Part shown: piece by piece, positions 52,919-62,877 of the stretch | How the letters are laid out: every line of letters starts with the position of its first letter | How positions within the stretch are numbered: position 1 is the first letter of the stretch | Source of the DNA: Oscillospiraceae bacterium | GTDB taxonomy: Bacteria > Bacillota > Clostridia > Oscillospirales > Acutalibacteraceae | DNA length: 64,000 bases | Assembly (NCBI GenBank): GCA_015066295.1 | Contig: SVOR01000001.1 | Location: 1-64,000 of the forward strand | Reading direction: 5' to 3' | Made by a program: the position numbers and the translations under genes | Notes under the pieces: model-generated | What the model saw: the letters and a program-made list of their open reading frames with translations, nothing else | What the model was told of the DNA's origin: nothing | The model's database searches: none

Positions 52919-54445
52919 ATGAATTGGCAGTTGTTTGCCGTCATTATTTACTTTTTAGCAATGCTTTCTATCGGCTTTGTTTTCTTCTTTAAATCAAAGG
53001 AGAACTCCGATAAAGACTACTTCTTGGGTGGTCGCAGCATGGGTCCTTGGGTTACCGCAATGAGTGCCCAGGCATCAGATATGAGTGGTTGGCTCTTGAT
53101 GGGCTTCCCCGGTTCAATCTTCGCTTTTGGTATGGGCAAGGTTTGGATTGGTATTGGTCTTGCACTCGGTACCGCCGCTAACTGGATATTCGTTGCTCGC
53201 AGACTTCGTCGTTTCTCTGCTGCCGCCAACGATTCAATTACCATGCCGCAGTATCTCACCAACCGTTTTGCATCGGCCAACCCTGCTCTTAAGGTTATTT
53301 GCGCAATAATTTTCCTTATCAGCTTTACCGTTTACGTTGCATCGGCATTTAATGCAGGTACCACCGTTCTTTCAACCGTTATTCCTTGGTTCCAGACACG
53401 TCAGCAGTTGGCAATGGTTATATTTGCCGCCATCATCCTGCTTTACACCTTTATGGGTGGCTACAAGGCAGTTTGTTGGACCGACTTCTTCCAGGGCATC
53501 TTAATGCTTGTAGCCGTTTTGGCTGTGCCGATTGTTATGACTCAGGTTGGCTCATTCAATCCCGTTTACAACGGTGCCTTCGCCGATGGTGTAACCGCAT
53601 TCTCAACAAATCCCTTTACCGTACCGTGGCAGGATATCGTTACGGGTCTTGGTTGGGGTCTCGGCTACTTCGGTATGCCTCACATCCTCGTTCGCTTTAT
53701 GGCTATCAAGAAGTCATCTATGATTAAAAAATCTGCAACCGTTGCTATTATTTGGGTTGTTTTGTCCCTTGGCGCCGCTATTGCAATCGCAATTCTTGGT
53801 CGTACGTTTGTATTGGGTGACAATTCATTAGCACGAATGTTGCTTGCTGACAATGGCGGTAAAGAGAAAATCTTTGTTGAAATTGTTAGAATGATTTTCC
53901 CGTCATTTATTGTTGGTCTTCTACTCTCGGCAATTATTGCCGCCGCAATGTCAACCGCCGACTCGCAGTTGCTCGTTGCTTCATCATCCTTCACAAGCGA
54001 TATCTACCAGCCCATTATTCGCAAAAATAAGGCCGGTGATAAGGAAATGCTTTGGGTTGGCCGTTTAGTTGTTGTTATCGTAGCCCTCGTCGCTTTCTTT
54101 ATTGCAAGAACGGGTCTTGATAATCCCGATTCTTGGGCAGGCAGTATTATGGCTTTGGTTGAAAGTGCTTGGGGTCTATTTGGCGCCGCATTCGGTCCTG
54201 TTATTATCCTTTCACTCTTCTGGAAGCGCTTTAACTACGCAGGTGCCGTTGCAGGTATTCTTGCAGGTGCCGTAGTTGATATCGTTTGGTTTGTATTCCT
54301 TGCATCAACCGGCGTTTACGAAATTGTGCCCGGCTTTATCGCAGGTCTTATCGCCGCCGTTGTTGTTACACTCCTCACCAAGAAACCGAGTGATGAGGTT
54401 ATTGCAATATACGAAAAAGCCACCGATAAATCAATTGATGACTAA
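52919..54445 (+). CDS. putP: Sodium/proline symporter
   Basis: 508 residues from ATG 52919 with AGGGGTGA upstream; an earlier in-frame codon at 52874 lacks an RBS. It is SSS family with about 13 TMs. Diagnostic motifs: DYFLGGRSMGPWVTAMSAQA, SDMSGWLLMGFPGSIFAFG, and near the end AAAMSTADSQLLVASSSFTS (Na+ site). It imports proline with Na+. Alone between promoter and terminator; proline import here may serve osmoprotection or Stickland-type use. Confidence 0.95.
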   Translation: MNWQLFAVIIYFLAMLSIGFVFFFKSKENSDKDYFLGGRSMGPWVTAMSAQASDMSGWLLMGFPGSIFAFGMGKVWIGIGLALGTAANWIFVARRLRRFSAAANDSITMPQYLTNRFASANPALKVICAIIFLISFTVYVASAFNAGTTVLSTVIPWFQTRQQLAMVIFAAIILLYTFMGGYKAVCWTDFFQGILMLVAVLAVPIVMTQVGSFNPVYNGAFADGVTAFSTNPFTVPWQDIVTGLGWGLGYFGMPHILVRFMAIKKSSMIKKSATVAIIWVVLSLGAAIAIAILGRTFVLGDNSLARMLLADNGGKEKIFVEIVRMIFPSFIVGLLLSAIIAAAMSTADSQLLVASSSFTSDIYQPIIRKNKAGDKEMLWVGRLVVVIVALVAFFIARTGLDNPDSWAGSIMALVESAWGLFGAAFGPVIILSLFWKRFNYAGAVAGILAGAVVDIVWFVFLASTGVYEIVPGFIAGLIAAVVVTLLTKKPSDEVIAIYEKATDKSIDD

Positions 54446-54459
54446 ACCTAAATCAATAA

Positions 54460-54503
54460 TAAAAAATGGACGGATAGGTAAATCTATCCGTCCATTTTTT
54501 TGT
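54460..54503. terminator. Bidirectional terminator between putP and Na/Pi gene
   Basis: AAAAAATGGACGGATAG / CTATCCGTCCATTTTTT, 6-nt loop, perfectly paired 17 bp. Confidence 0.9.
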
Positions 54504-54513
54504 AGCATTAAGA

Positions 54514-56196
54514 TTACATTTCCTTTTGAGAACCAATTGGATTCATTATACTGTAACCTATATTTACAAGATGATCTGCGACACGCTCAAGACCTGCAAT
54601 AGCCGATGAATAGTAAGGACTTACTTCCATACTGCAGTCACCCTCAGCCAGTCGTGCAAAATGACTTGCAGTAAATTCTTTTTTGAGTTTATCGGTTTCA
54701 TCCTCTAATCTTGCCAGCTCCGAAAGGTCGGCCTTATTAGCATTTTCAAAGGCGTCTTTTGAGATTTCAATCATACGTATAATTTTATCGCGCATTTGCT
54801 TAATATCACCCTTTGCCTTCGGGGAAAACACTATCTTTTTAGAAAGCATTGCTTCACCAATTTCAAAGAAGTTTTCGGCGTGGTCACCTATACGCTCAAG
54901 GTCGTTTAGCACGTGGAAGTATGAACCGATTATCTGCTCATCACTTTGCTCAACCTCTGCCGACAGTTTGATAAGGAATTTAGTAAGCGCACCGTTTGTA
55001 AAATCGATAATCGCCTCATTTTCATAAATTTCTTTCCTGTTTTCAACATTCTCGGTTGCCATTGTATCAAAAGAAAGGGCTATGTTTCTTTCAACCTTGC
55101 TAAACATATAATCCATTTCTTTTTTAACCTGCATAAGCGCTACGTGTGGCATGGTTAAAAGTCTATCATCAACATATTTAAGTGAGTAGGTTTCTTCTGC
55201 GGGCTTTTTATCCTTAATAACCTTGCAAGAGTAATTTACAAGCTGCTTTACAAACGGCAATAACAAGCAGGTTGTTGTCACGTTGAAAATAACGTGGAAT
55301 ACCGATACGCGCATTTGCAGTGACATTGCATCGTTGCCTGGGAACATCGACACAAGCATATTAACCATAGGTTCTCTAAACAGCCATACAATAGCGGTAA
55401 ATACAGCCGTTCCTATAACGTTAAAGGTAAAGTGAATAAGGGCGACACGCTTGGAATTGGCATTTGCGCCAACCGATGCTAAAAGTGCAGTAACACAGGT
55501 ACCGATATTGGCACCCAATATAATAAACAGTGCGAGGTCGAGCGGAAGCACACCCGTTCCTACCATTGTGATTACAACACCTGTTGCCGCCGAAGAACTT
55601 TGAATTAAAGCGGTGAAAATCGCACCTACAAATATAAGCAACAACGGAAAATCTATAACACTGAAAATACCCTGAAACATTGATTCAACTAAGGGATTTC
55701 CAAATGCCTGTTCACTGCTCATTACGTTAAGTCCTACGAAAATAAGACCAAGACCGCAACATAAAAGACCTGCTATTTTTATCTTTTCCTTTTTAAAGAA
55801 GCCCATCATTACGCCTGCGAAAGCCAAAAGATACATAAGCATATCGAAATAATCGTTTTTAAGCGCCACCAAAACGCCTGTAATAGTTGTACCGATATTG
55901 GCGCCCATAATAATTGGTGTTGCCTGCATAAGCGTCATAACGCCCGCATTAACAAGACCGATAACCATAACGCTGGTTGCCGAAGAGCTTTGAATAATAG
56001 CCGTAACACCCGCGCCTATACCAACACCCGAAAATCGGTTGTTGCTAATTCGGCCGAGCATTCTTTTCATTCCTTCGCCGGCACTCTTTTCGAGGGCTTC
56101 GCTCATAAAATTCATTCCAACAATAAAAACACCTACACCTGCAAGCAACCATATAAGGCTCTGCAGTAATTGCATTATTTCTTCTGTGGACAACAT
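54514..56196 (-). CDS. Na/Pi-cotransporter II-related protein (NptA/YjbB type)
   Basis: 560 residues from ATG 56196 (AAAGGAG upstream); the longer reading adds a 23-codon extension. Two Na_Pi_cotrans repeats (about 20-320) hold the QSSSA signatures: IIQSSSATSVMVIGL and LIQSSSAATGVVITMVG. A C-terminal PhoU-like helical domain (about 350-550) contains HVLNDLERIGDHAENF. Such proteins move phosphate with Na+, often as exporters, and the PhoU part is thought to regulate. Confidence 0.93.
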   Translation of the reverse strand: MLSTEEIMQLLQSLIWLLAGVGVFIVGMNFMSEALEKSAGEGMKRMLGRISNNRFSGVGIGAGVTAIIQSSSATSVMVIGLVNAGVMTLMQATPIIMGANIGTTITGVLVALKNDYFDMLMYLLAFAGVMMGFFKKEKIKIAGLLCCGLGLIFVGLNVMSSEQAFGNPLVESMFQGIFSVIDFPLLLIFVGAIFTALIQSSSAATGVVITMVGTGVLPLDLALFIILGANIGTCVTALLASVGANANSKRVALIHFTFNVIGTAVFTAIVWLFREPMVNMLVSMFPGNDAMSLQMRVSVFHVIFNVTTTCLLLPFVKQLVNYSCKVIKDKKPAEETYSLKYVDDRLLTMPHVALMQVKKEMDYMFSKVERNIALSFDTMATENVENRKEIYENEAIIDFTNGALTKFLIKLSAEVEQSDEQIIGSYFHVLNDLERIGDHAENFFEIGEAMLSKKIVFSPKAKGDIKQMRDKIIRMIEISKDAFENANKADLSELARLEDETDKLKKEFTASHFARLAEGDCSMEVSPYYSSAIAGLERVADHLVNIGYSIMNPIGSQKEM

Positions 56197-56236
56197 AGTT
56201 TTTCTCCTTTCAGGTGGCGAACATCCCACCAAATTC

Positions 56237-56265
56237 ACTATACCATTGACATAATAAAAACGCAA
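56237..56265 (-). promoter_or_regulatory. Promoter for the Na/Pi gene
   Basis: TTGCGT, 17 bp, TATAGT on the minus strand. The leader holds a GGTGG/CCACC hairpin near 56213-56230. Confidence 0.6.
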
Positions 56266-56315
56266 TATTTAAGTATTCCCTAATATAACAGAAAATTGAC
56301 CTTTTTTCTTCATAA

Positions 56316-56353
56316 AAAATGGGCAGAATGACTACTCTCATTCTGCCCATTTT
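56316..56353 (-). terminator. Terminator of the trehalase-like gene
   Basis: Minus-strand hairpin with ATGGGCAGAATGA / TCATTCTGCCCAT arms, flanked by a T run. Confidence 0.85.
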
Positions 56354-56361
56354 GAATGTTT

Positions 56362-57603
56362 TTAATCTAATATACCGCTATCAAGATATTTCTTAAATGC
56401 CATATATGTACCTGCTGACCAGCCCATCATAGCAGGCATATCGTACTCGTTTTTAACCTTTACGCTGCCCTCTTCAACGTTATACTTTTCCCAAAGATAT
56501 CCCGTTTCGTCAAAAATTCTCTCAACAAGGTCAACGTACTTCTTGGCAATACGCTTTGCGTCCTGCTCATAGCCGTAATTATAAAGGCCACGCACCACCT
56601 GATACTGCTGACAGGGCCAACCGTTCGGGTAATCCCACTGGAACTCTATACCCGTATCATTCTTTTCGCAGGTTGCCATACCAAATTCGCATTCGATTTT
56701 GGGCAAAACGTTCTTGACAATGCTTTCTGCCTCAGCCTTGCTGCAAAGCTTTGAAGCAAGCGGATAAAATACTGCGGTTGAAGCAAGCGTTGCCTTCTCT
56801 TTGCGGTCGTAATCATAATCATTAAAGCATTCGCCGTTCCACATAAGCTCACGCATTTTTTCGGCTCTTGTCTCGGCCTTTGCCTCCCACTCGTCAACCT
56901 CGTCATCAAGACCGAGCTCGCGGCAAATAAAAGCAAAATTCTTTTCATACTCGTAAAGATTTGCATTACAGTCAACTGCATTGCACAAAATCTTTCTGCC
57001 CATCATTCTGGGTGTGCAGTCCCATCCGCTCTCACCCTCAGCACATGCACAGTGAGCAACAAATCTTACATCGTCTGCCTTATCGCCATAAACGATTGAT
57101 ACGTCCTTTAGACGGTGTTCTACCAATTTATAAAGTCGCTCAAATTCACTCTCGGCCACCGGTATGCCATAATAACGGTTGAGACCGCTCTCGGTCATAC
57201 GTTGGGTCTGCCAGAAATTATATTCCTTTTTAAGCATAGCATAAGCATTTCTTAGCCATACGGGGTCTTTATAATATTTGTAGATATCCATTACCATGTG
57301 TGACAAAAACGGCTCTTGCGAATTCGCAAGATAATAGGTGCGGTTGCCGTTAGGCATAAAGCCGTACTTGTTTACGAGATAAAACATATCGTCCACGTTG
57401 TTTTTTGCTTGTGCGGCCTGACCGCTTAAAATAAGACCTTTATTGGTAAAATAGGTGTCCCAATAATACATCTCACGGAAAGTAGAATTAACCGTCGGAC
57501 AGGTGAAGGGATACGGAAGTCCTAAAAGGGTATCCTCGTCCTCACGTTGTTCAATAACGGTATCCTTCCAAGTTTCAACAATAAATTTTTCAACCTTATT
57601 CAT
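56362..57603 (-). CDS. Trehalase-like glycosidase (GH37)
   Basis: 413 residues, shorter than the usual 500-580 of GH37. The (alpha/alpha)6 barrel hallmarks are recognisable: FREMYYWDTYF (42-52, canonical signature begins PGGRF, here VNSTF), AEGESGWDCTPR with catalytic Asp195, QWDYPNGWP (322-330), and the base region LWEKYNVEEG with Glu372. It has no signal peptide, so it would act on internal trehalose, releasing glucose. Alternatively it is a related GH63/GH37-like glycosidase with another substrate. AAAGGAGG is the RBS. Confidence 0.75.
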   Translation of the reverse strand: MNKVEKFIVETWKDTVIEQREDEDTLLGLPYPFTCPTVNSTFREMYYWDTYFTNKGLILSGQAAQAKNNVDDMFYLVNKYGFMPNGNRTYYLANSQEPFLSHMVMDIYKYYKDPVWLRNAYAMLKKEYNFWQTQRMTESGLNRYYGIPVAESEFERLYKLVEHRLKDVSIVYGDKADDVRFVAHCACAEGESGWDCTPRMMGRKILCNAVDCNANLYEYEKNFAFICRELGLDDEVDEWEAKAETRAEKMRELMWNGECFNDYDYDRKEKATLASTAVFYPLASKLCSKAEAESIVKNVLPKIECEFGMATCEKNDTGIEFQWDYPNGWPCQQYQVVRGLYNYGYEQDAKRIAKKYVDLVERIFDETGYLWEKYNVEEGSVKVKNEYDMPAMMGWSAGTYMAFKKYLDSGILD

Positions 57604-57624
57604 TTTATTGCCTCCTTTCCGATT

Positions 57625-57653
57625 ATTCTACCATAAACCATATATATTTGCAA
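57625..57653 (-). promoter_or_regulatory. Promoter for the trehalase-like gene
   Basis: TTGCAA, 17 bp, TAGAAT on the minus strand. Confidence 0.65.
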
Positions 57654-57656
57654 CAA

Positions 57657-57684
57657 AAAACGCCCGAAAATTCGGACGTTTTTT
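57657..57684 (-). terminator. Terminator of the fused ABC transporter gene
   Basis: AACGTCCGAA / TTCGGGCGTT arms with a short loop and a T run on the minus strand. Confidence 0.8.
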
Positions 57685-57693
57685 AATATTAAA

Positions 57694-60600
57694 TCATTCA
57701 CTTCTCAGCGCTACAACGGGGTCCTTTTTAGCGGCACTTCTTGACGGTATCAATCCCGAGAAGAGCGTTAGTGCAACGCTGATTAAAACAAGTATAACTG
57801 CGGCGCCAACGGGTAAAATTGCATTAAGATTTTCTATTCCTGTCAGTGAGTGTAAAATCAAGTTTATGGGTATGCAAAGCAGGTAGGTAACAACTATGCC
57901 AAGCAGACCCGACGCGAAGCCGACTATCATGGTTTCGGCATTGAACATACTTGATACGTCGCGCTTTGACGCACCGATTGAACGCAAAATACCGATTTCC
58001 TTGGTTCTTTCCTGTACCGAAATGAGAGTAATTACGCCTATCATAATTGACGATACAACAAGCGATATTGCAACGAAGGCAATAAGCACGTAGGTTATTG
58101 CGTTAATAATGGTTGTAATCGACGACATCATTATGCCGATATAGTCGGTATACTTAATCTGCTTGACCTCGTCTACGCCCTTATTATACTCGGCAATAGC
58201 ATCGGTTATTACGTCCTTGTTTTCAAAGGATGACGCATAAATGTTCATGCTCGCGGGCATTTCGAGGTCGATATAGCCCATTTTTTTGAGGTTATCCTCA
58301 TAGGTTGAGTCGGAAAACTCGACAATTTCGTCATAATAGGTGGCATACTGTTCGAGCGTATATTCGGGCAACGCTGCCTCAAGCGCATATACAAGCTGTG
58401 CTTCACTCATCATAGCGAGCCCTGCCGACACCTGTGCGGCATACTGCATTTTAATCTGTTCGGTAAGCATTTCGGTGAAGATATCCTCAAGCTCGTCGTC
58501 GTCCATCGACTTAATATATTTTTGCAGCTCTGCCTTATCGACCGTCATTTGACTCTCGAGCGCCGTTATAATTGTCTGCTCCATATCGGCGCGCTTCATA
58601 CCCTGCATTGCCGCCTTTATTTGCTCATCAACAAAGGACTTGGGCGGTATGCTGCTTATTTTAACGTAGGTTTCTGCCTTTTCGGCATCGGTCATCGATG
58701 CGACGTAATCGGTAAAGGCTTTTTTCTTCTCTTTATCGGTAAGCTCGCCTGTGGTTGACTTAAAGGGCAGACCCGTAATTATGTCGACGTGCTCGTTTTT
58801 AAGCTGCTCCTTAATTACCTTGTTTTCTTTTGATTTGGTAATTATATGCTTTGTTAGGTCACTTGTATAGCATATACTTCCCGTAATCATGGTTGTATTG
58901 CTGTCTTCGTTAGGACGAATAATGCCCGTAACCTTGAGCTTTAGTGCGTTATCATAAAGATATCTAAGACCTGCATCGGTTTCGCGCAAATCAACGTAAA
59001 GCCCCGTTTTTTCATCAAACGAATAACAGTCGGAATTTAAGATGGTCCTATACTCTCTCGCGCATATTTCCTTGTAGCTCCATTTGTGGTCTTTTTTCTC
59101 AAGTGTTGTGCCGTCGGTTGCAGCACTTACGAGCGCACCCATATCCTCCTCCGGCAAAAGACCGAGGGCATATAGCGTTACGTCATCAAGCTCATTGTTT
59201 TCATCCACAACTAGCACTATTTCGTCATAGCTGTTAGGCCACGAGCCGTAAATCATATCGTACTGATTGATTAGCAAATCATTTACGGGCGCACCGTTAT
59301 CGCCCGGTAAAAGCTCCTGCCAAAGACCGCTTGACATATTGCCCATCGGCATCATCATGCTCATCATTGGGCTTGCATTAGCCCCCTGCATCAAGGACAT
59401 ATCTACTCCCATATATTCTGCCATTAGCTCTTGCAGTAGAAGCTCGGTATCCGAACGAATTATATTGCCCTCGACGTTCTTGGTGTAAACAAGCATATCA
59501 AGGTCGTAAGAATACTGAATACCGTTGATTGCCTCGGATAAAGGTGAATTTTTGTCCGCCCTTTTATTAAGCAAATACTGGTTAAACGACTTAAGGTCGT
59601 TCTCCCTCTCCTCAAGGTTATTAAAGGCATTTACAATATCGTAAAGTGCCGATTTTTGATAAACGGCATCCTTATCGTGCTTTACGCCTTCACTGCTGAT
59701 ATTCATAAAGGTTTCCATTAAGGTTGTGAGTTCAACTGTGGTAGCCTCGATGGTAAGCGGATATGACGACAGGGTATTTTCCTGAACGGTGTCGATATAG
59801 GTAGTCATACCCTCGGAAATAGCAAGAATTAGCGCAATGCCGATAATACCGATACTGCCCGCAAAGGCTGTAAGCGCCGTTCTGCCCTTCTTGGTGAAAA
59901 GGTTTTTAAGCGACAGCATAAAGGAGGTTGCAAACGACATTGTCGGCTTTCTCGTTTTACGTCTGCGTCTCTTTCTTGACTTCGCCTTTGCCCTACGCTT
60001 AGCGTACTCCTCTGCCATCTCTGCTCGCTCGGCATCGGTAAGCGGCATTGAGTCGTCGGTTATTCTGCCGTCAAGCATACGAATGATACGCGAAGAATAT
60101 TGCTTGGCAAGGTCGGGGTTGTGGGTAACCATTATTATAAGTCTATCCTTAGAGATACGCTTTAATATCTCCATTACCTGAACGCTTGTTTCGGTATCAA
60201 GCGCACCCGTCGGCTCGTCAGCAAGTATAATATCGGGGTTGTTTACAAGCGCACGCGCAATGGCAACACGCTGCATCTGACCGCCCGACATCTCATTAGG
60301 CTTCTTTTTTAATTGGTCGCCAAGTCCTACCTCTTCGAGCGCCGCCTTGGCACGAGCCTTTCTTTCGGCGCGTGATACACCCGAAAGGGTAAGCGCTAAC
60401 TCAACGTTTTGCAAAACGGTTTGATGCGGTATTAGATTATAGCTTTGGAATACAAAACCGATTGAATGGTTACGGTAGGTATCCCAATCTCTATCCTTAT
60501 ATTTTTTGGTAGAACGTCCGTTAATTACAAGGTCACCGCTTGTGTATTGGTCGAGTCCGCCAATAATATTAAGAAGCGTTGTTTTGCCGCAACCCGATTG

Positions 60601-60714
60601 ACCCAGCACCGACACAAATTCACTCTTTCTAAAATCGAGCGAAACACCTTTAAGCGCTACAACCTTGTTATCGCCTGCCGAATATTCCTTAACGATATTT
60701 TTAAGACTAAGCAA
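57694..60714 (-). CDS. MacB-like ABC transporter, ATPase and permease fused
   Basis: 1006 residues from TTG 60714 (AAAGGGG upstream). The ATPase (about 1-225) has Walker A GQSGCGKT at 38-45, signature MSGGQMQRVAIARAL, Walker B ILADEPTGALD and an intact H-loop (MVTHN). A strongly basic hinge (KRRAKAKSRKRRRRKTRKP, about 240-258) leads to TM1 (about 285-305), a large extracellular domain (about 310-860), and three C-terminal TMs of FtsX type (about 875-995). This is a complete half-transporter on one chain. The substrate is unknown; such proteins often export peptides or antibiotics. Confidence 0.93.
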   Translation of the reverse strand: MLSLKNIVKEYSAGDNKVVALKGVSLDFRKSEFVSVLGQSGCGKTTLLNIIGGLDQYTSGDLVINGRSTKKYKDRDWDTYRNHSIGFVFQSYNLIPHQTVLQNVELALTLSGVSRAERKARAKAALEEVGLGDQLKKKPNEMSGGQMQRVAIARALVNNPDIILADEPTGALDTETSVQVMEILKRISKDRLIIMVTHNPDLAKQYSSRIIRMLDGRITDDSMPLTDAERAEMAEEYAKRRAKAKSRKRRRRKTRKPTMSFATSFMLSLKNLFTKKGRTALTAFAGSIGIIGIALILAISEGMTTYIDTVQENTLSSYPLTIEATTVELTTLMETFMNISSEGVKHDKDAVYQKSALYDIVNAFNNLEERENDLKSFNQYLLNKRADKNSPLSEAINGIQYSYDLDMLVYTKNVEGNIIRSDTELLLQELMAEYMGVDMSLMQGANASPMMSMMMPMGNMSSGLWQELLPGDNGAPVNDLLINQYDMIYGSWPNSYDEIVLVVDENNELDDVTLYALGLLPEEDMGALVSAATDGTTLEKKDHKWSYKEICAREYRTILNSDCYSFDEKTGLYVDLRETDAGLRYLYDNALKLKVTGIIRPNEDSNTTMITGSICYTSDLTKHIITKSKENKVIKEQLKNEHVDIITGLPFKSTTGELTDKEKKKAFTDYVASMTDAEKAETYVKISSIPPKSFVDEQIKAAMQGMKRADMEQTIITALESQMTVDKAELQKYIKSMDDDELEDIFTEMLTEQIKMQYAAQVSAGLAMMSEAQLVYALEAALPEYTLEQYATYYDEIVEFSDSTYEDNLKKMGYIDLEMPASMNIYASSFENKDVITDAIAEYNKGVDEVKQIKYTDYIGIMMSSITTIINAITYVLIAFVAISLVVSSIMIGVITLISVQERTKEIGILRSIGASKRDVSSMFNAETMIVGFASGLLGIVVTYLLCIPINLILHSLTGIENLNAILPVGAAVILVLISVALTLFSGLIPSRSAAKKDPVVALRSE

Positions 60715-60752
60715 AATTTTTGCCCCTTTCCTAAAATTTCCATATTTGTTAT

Positions 60753-60761
60753 ATTATATCA
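60753..60761 (-). promoter_or_regulatory. Extended -10 promoter for the fused ABC gene
   Basis: TGATATAAT (TG-N-TATAAT) on the minus strand, 39 bp before the TTG start; no clear -35. Confidence 0.5.
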
Positions 60762-60802
60762 CCTATTTATGAATAAAAAAAGTTTTTTTGTAAAAAAGGA
60801 AG

Positions 60803-60831
60803 TTTAAATATTTAAAAATGTGTGGTATACT
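60803..60831 (+). promoter_or_regulatory. Promoter for ligA
   Basis: TTTAAA, 17 bp, TATACT, with a TG two bases before the -10 hexamer. Very short leader (about 13 nt) to the ATG. Confidence 0.55.
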
Positions 60832-60850
60832 GTATGTAGGAGTGATTTTT

Positions 60851-62839
60851 ATGGATAAACACGCGCGCATAGATGAGCTTGTAGCCTTTTTAAATAAGTG
60901 CTGCGACGAATACTATAATAAGAATAATCCCACCTTGTCAGACGCCGAATATGATGCGCTGTTTGACGAGTTATCTGCGCTTGAAAAGGAAACGGGCTAC
61001 GTCCTTAAAAATTCACCCACCATGCGCCCCGGATATGAGGTGTTAAGCGAGCTTAACAAGGTTTCCCACGACATACCTCTGCTTAGCCTTGCCAAGACCA
61101 AGAGTGCCGAGGACGTATATAATATGGCATTGCAAAACGACGGTTACCTTGCCTTAAAGCTTGACGGACTTACCGTAAAAATCACCTACGAAAACGGCGT
61201 AATAACCGAAGCCGCAACACGTGGCGACGGTGAAATTGGCGAGGATATCACCCACAATGCCAAGGTTTTTGTAAACGTGCCGAAATCCATACCCTATAAA
61301 GAAAAATTGGTGGTAAGCGGTGAGGCATTTATAGATATACCCACCTTCCAAAAAATTAACGAGCAGATTGAAAATGATGAGGATAAGTACTCAACTCCAC
61401 GAAATTTAGCCTCGGGCTCGGTAAGACAGTTGGATTCGGCCATTTGTGCGGCCCGTGGTGTATCCTTTGTGCCCTTTAACGTGCTTGTCGGATTTGATGA
61501 ATTAGACAGCAAATTAGCGAGAATTAAAAAATTAAACGAATTCGGTTTTGAGCTTATACCTCACCTAATTCTTGACAATAATGACAGCGTGCAAACAACC
61601 GAGGAAAAAATATTGAAGCTTAAAGCCGTAGCCGACCAAAAGGGTTACCCCATAGACGGCATTGTTTTCACCTTTGATAACGTGCAGTTTGCCAAAAGTC
61701 AGGGCAAAACCTCGCACCACTTTAAAGATGGTATTGCCTACAAATTCGGTGACCCGCATTTTGATACAACACTTAGAGAAATTGTGTGGAATATATCCAG
61801 AACGGGTCAGCTAACCCCTATTGCCGAGTTTGACACGGTTGAGATTGATAACACAAACGTTGAGCGTGCCTCGCTTCATAATATAACCTTTATTGAAAAT
61901 TTAAAACTGCTGACGGGCGATAAGATATCGGTTTCTAAAAGAAATATGATTATCCCCCACGTTGAAAAAAATATTTCTGCCGAGAATGATAATCGCGAGG
62001 GATATACGTTAGACCTTCCCCACTTCTGCCCTGTTTGTAATTCACCCACACAGGTAAAGGTCACCGAAAATGGTGATATTCCCGTTAAGGTGCTTTACTG
62101 CACAAATAGTGACTGCGGCGGCAGACAGGTTAAAAAATACACCCACTTTGTAAGCAAGGCGGCTATGAATATTGAGGGACTGAGCGAAGCGACGCTTATG
62201 AAGTTTATTTCATTCGGTTGGATAAATTCACTGCTTGATATTTTCTCCCTTAAAGACCACAAGGACGAAATAGTTGTGATGGAAGGCTTCGGCGAAAAGT
62301 CCTACCAAAATCTTTATGACGCGATAGAAAATGCTAAGAACACACAGCTTTCAAATCTTTTGGTTGCGGTTAATATCCCACTTCTTGGCAAAAATGCTGC
62401 TAAAACCATAGAGGATATTTTCGGGGGTAGTAAGGACAAATTCCTCACGGCAATCGCTTCTCGCTATAATTTCAGCGAAATAGACGGGTTTGGCGAGTCT
62501 ATAAACGATGAAATTTATAATTGGTTTGACCAAAAGGCAAATTATGACGAATTTGTTGCCCTCACCGAGATATTAACGCTCAAGGAAGCCGAGCAAAAGG
62601 AATTCGACACCGACAATATGTTTTATAATAAAACGCTTGTAATAACGGGCAAATTTTCTAAAAACTCACGTGATGAGCTAACCGAAATAATGCAAAATCT
62701 CGGCGCTAAGGTTACGGGCAGCGTTTCGGGTAAAACCGATTTTCTGCTTTGCGGCGAGGATGCCGGCAGTAAGCTTGCAAAGGCGCAAAAATTAGGGGTT
62801 AGAATAATCACCGAGGATGAGCTTTATACGCTAATATAA
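60851..62839 (+). CDS. ligA: NAD-dependent DNA ligase
   Basis: 662 residues from ATG 60851 with TAGGAGTGA upstream; codons before it overlap the promoter. Domain order: Ia (about 1-60), adenylation domain with Lys103 in LALKLDGLTVK, TRGDGEIGEDITHN, RNLASGSVRQLD, OB fold, four-Cys zinc finger (CPVCNSP... CTNSDCGG), HhH, and C-terminal BRCT (about 588-662, NMFYNKTLVITGKF). Seals nicks using NAD+. Confidence 0.97.
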   Translation: MDKHARIDELVAFLNKCCDEYYNKNNPTLSDAEYDALFDELSALEKETGYVLKNSPTMRPGYEVLSELNKVSHDIPLLSLAKTKSAEDVYNMALQNDGYLALKLDGLTVKITYENGVITEAATRGDGEIGEDITHNAKVFVNVPKSIPYKEKLVVSGEAFIDIPTFQKINEQIENDEDKYSTPRNLASGSVRQLDSAICAARGVSFVPFNVLVGFDELDSKLARIKKLNEFGFELIPHLILDNNDSVQTTEEKILKLKAVADQKGYPIDGIVFTFDNVQFAKSQGKTSHHFKDGIAYKFGDPHFDTTLREIVWNISRTGQLTPIAEFDTVEIDNTNVERASLHNITFIENLKLLTGDKISVSKRNMIIPHVEKNISAENDNREGYTLDLPHFCPVCNSPTQVKVTENGDIPVKVLYCTNSDCGGRQVKKYTHFVSKAAMNIEGLSEATLMKFISFGWINSLLDIFSLKDHKDEIVVMEGFGEKSYQNLYDAIENAKNTQLSNLLVAVNIPLLGKNAAKTIEDIFGGSKDKFLTAIASRYNFSEIDGFGESINDEIYNWFDQKANYDEFVALTEILTLKEAEQKEFDTDNMFYNKTLVITGKFSKNSRDELTEIMQNLGAKVTGSVSGKTDFLLCGEDAGSKLAKAQKLGVRIITEDELYTLI

Positions 62840-62841
62840 TA

Positions 62842-62875
62842 AAAAATGCTTGGGTCAGAGACCCAAGCATTTTTA
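62842..62875. terminator. Bidirectional terminator between ligA and dCMP deaminase
   Basis: AAAAATGCTTGGGT / ACCCAAGCATTTTT with a CAGAG loop. Confidence 0.9.
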
Positions 62876-62877
62876 TT

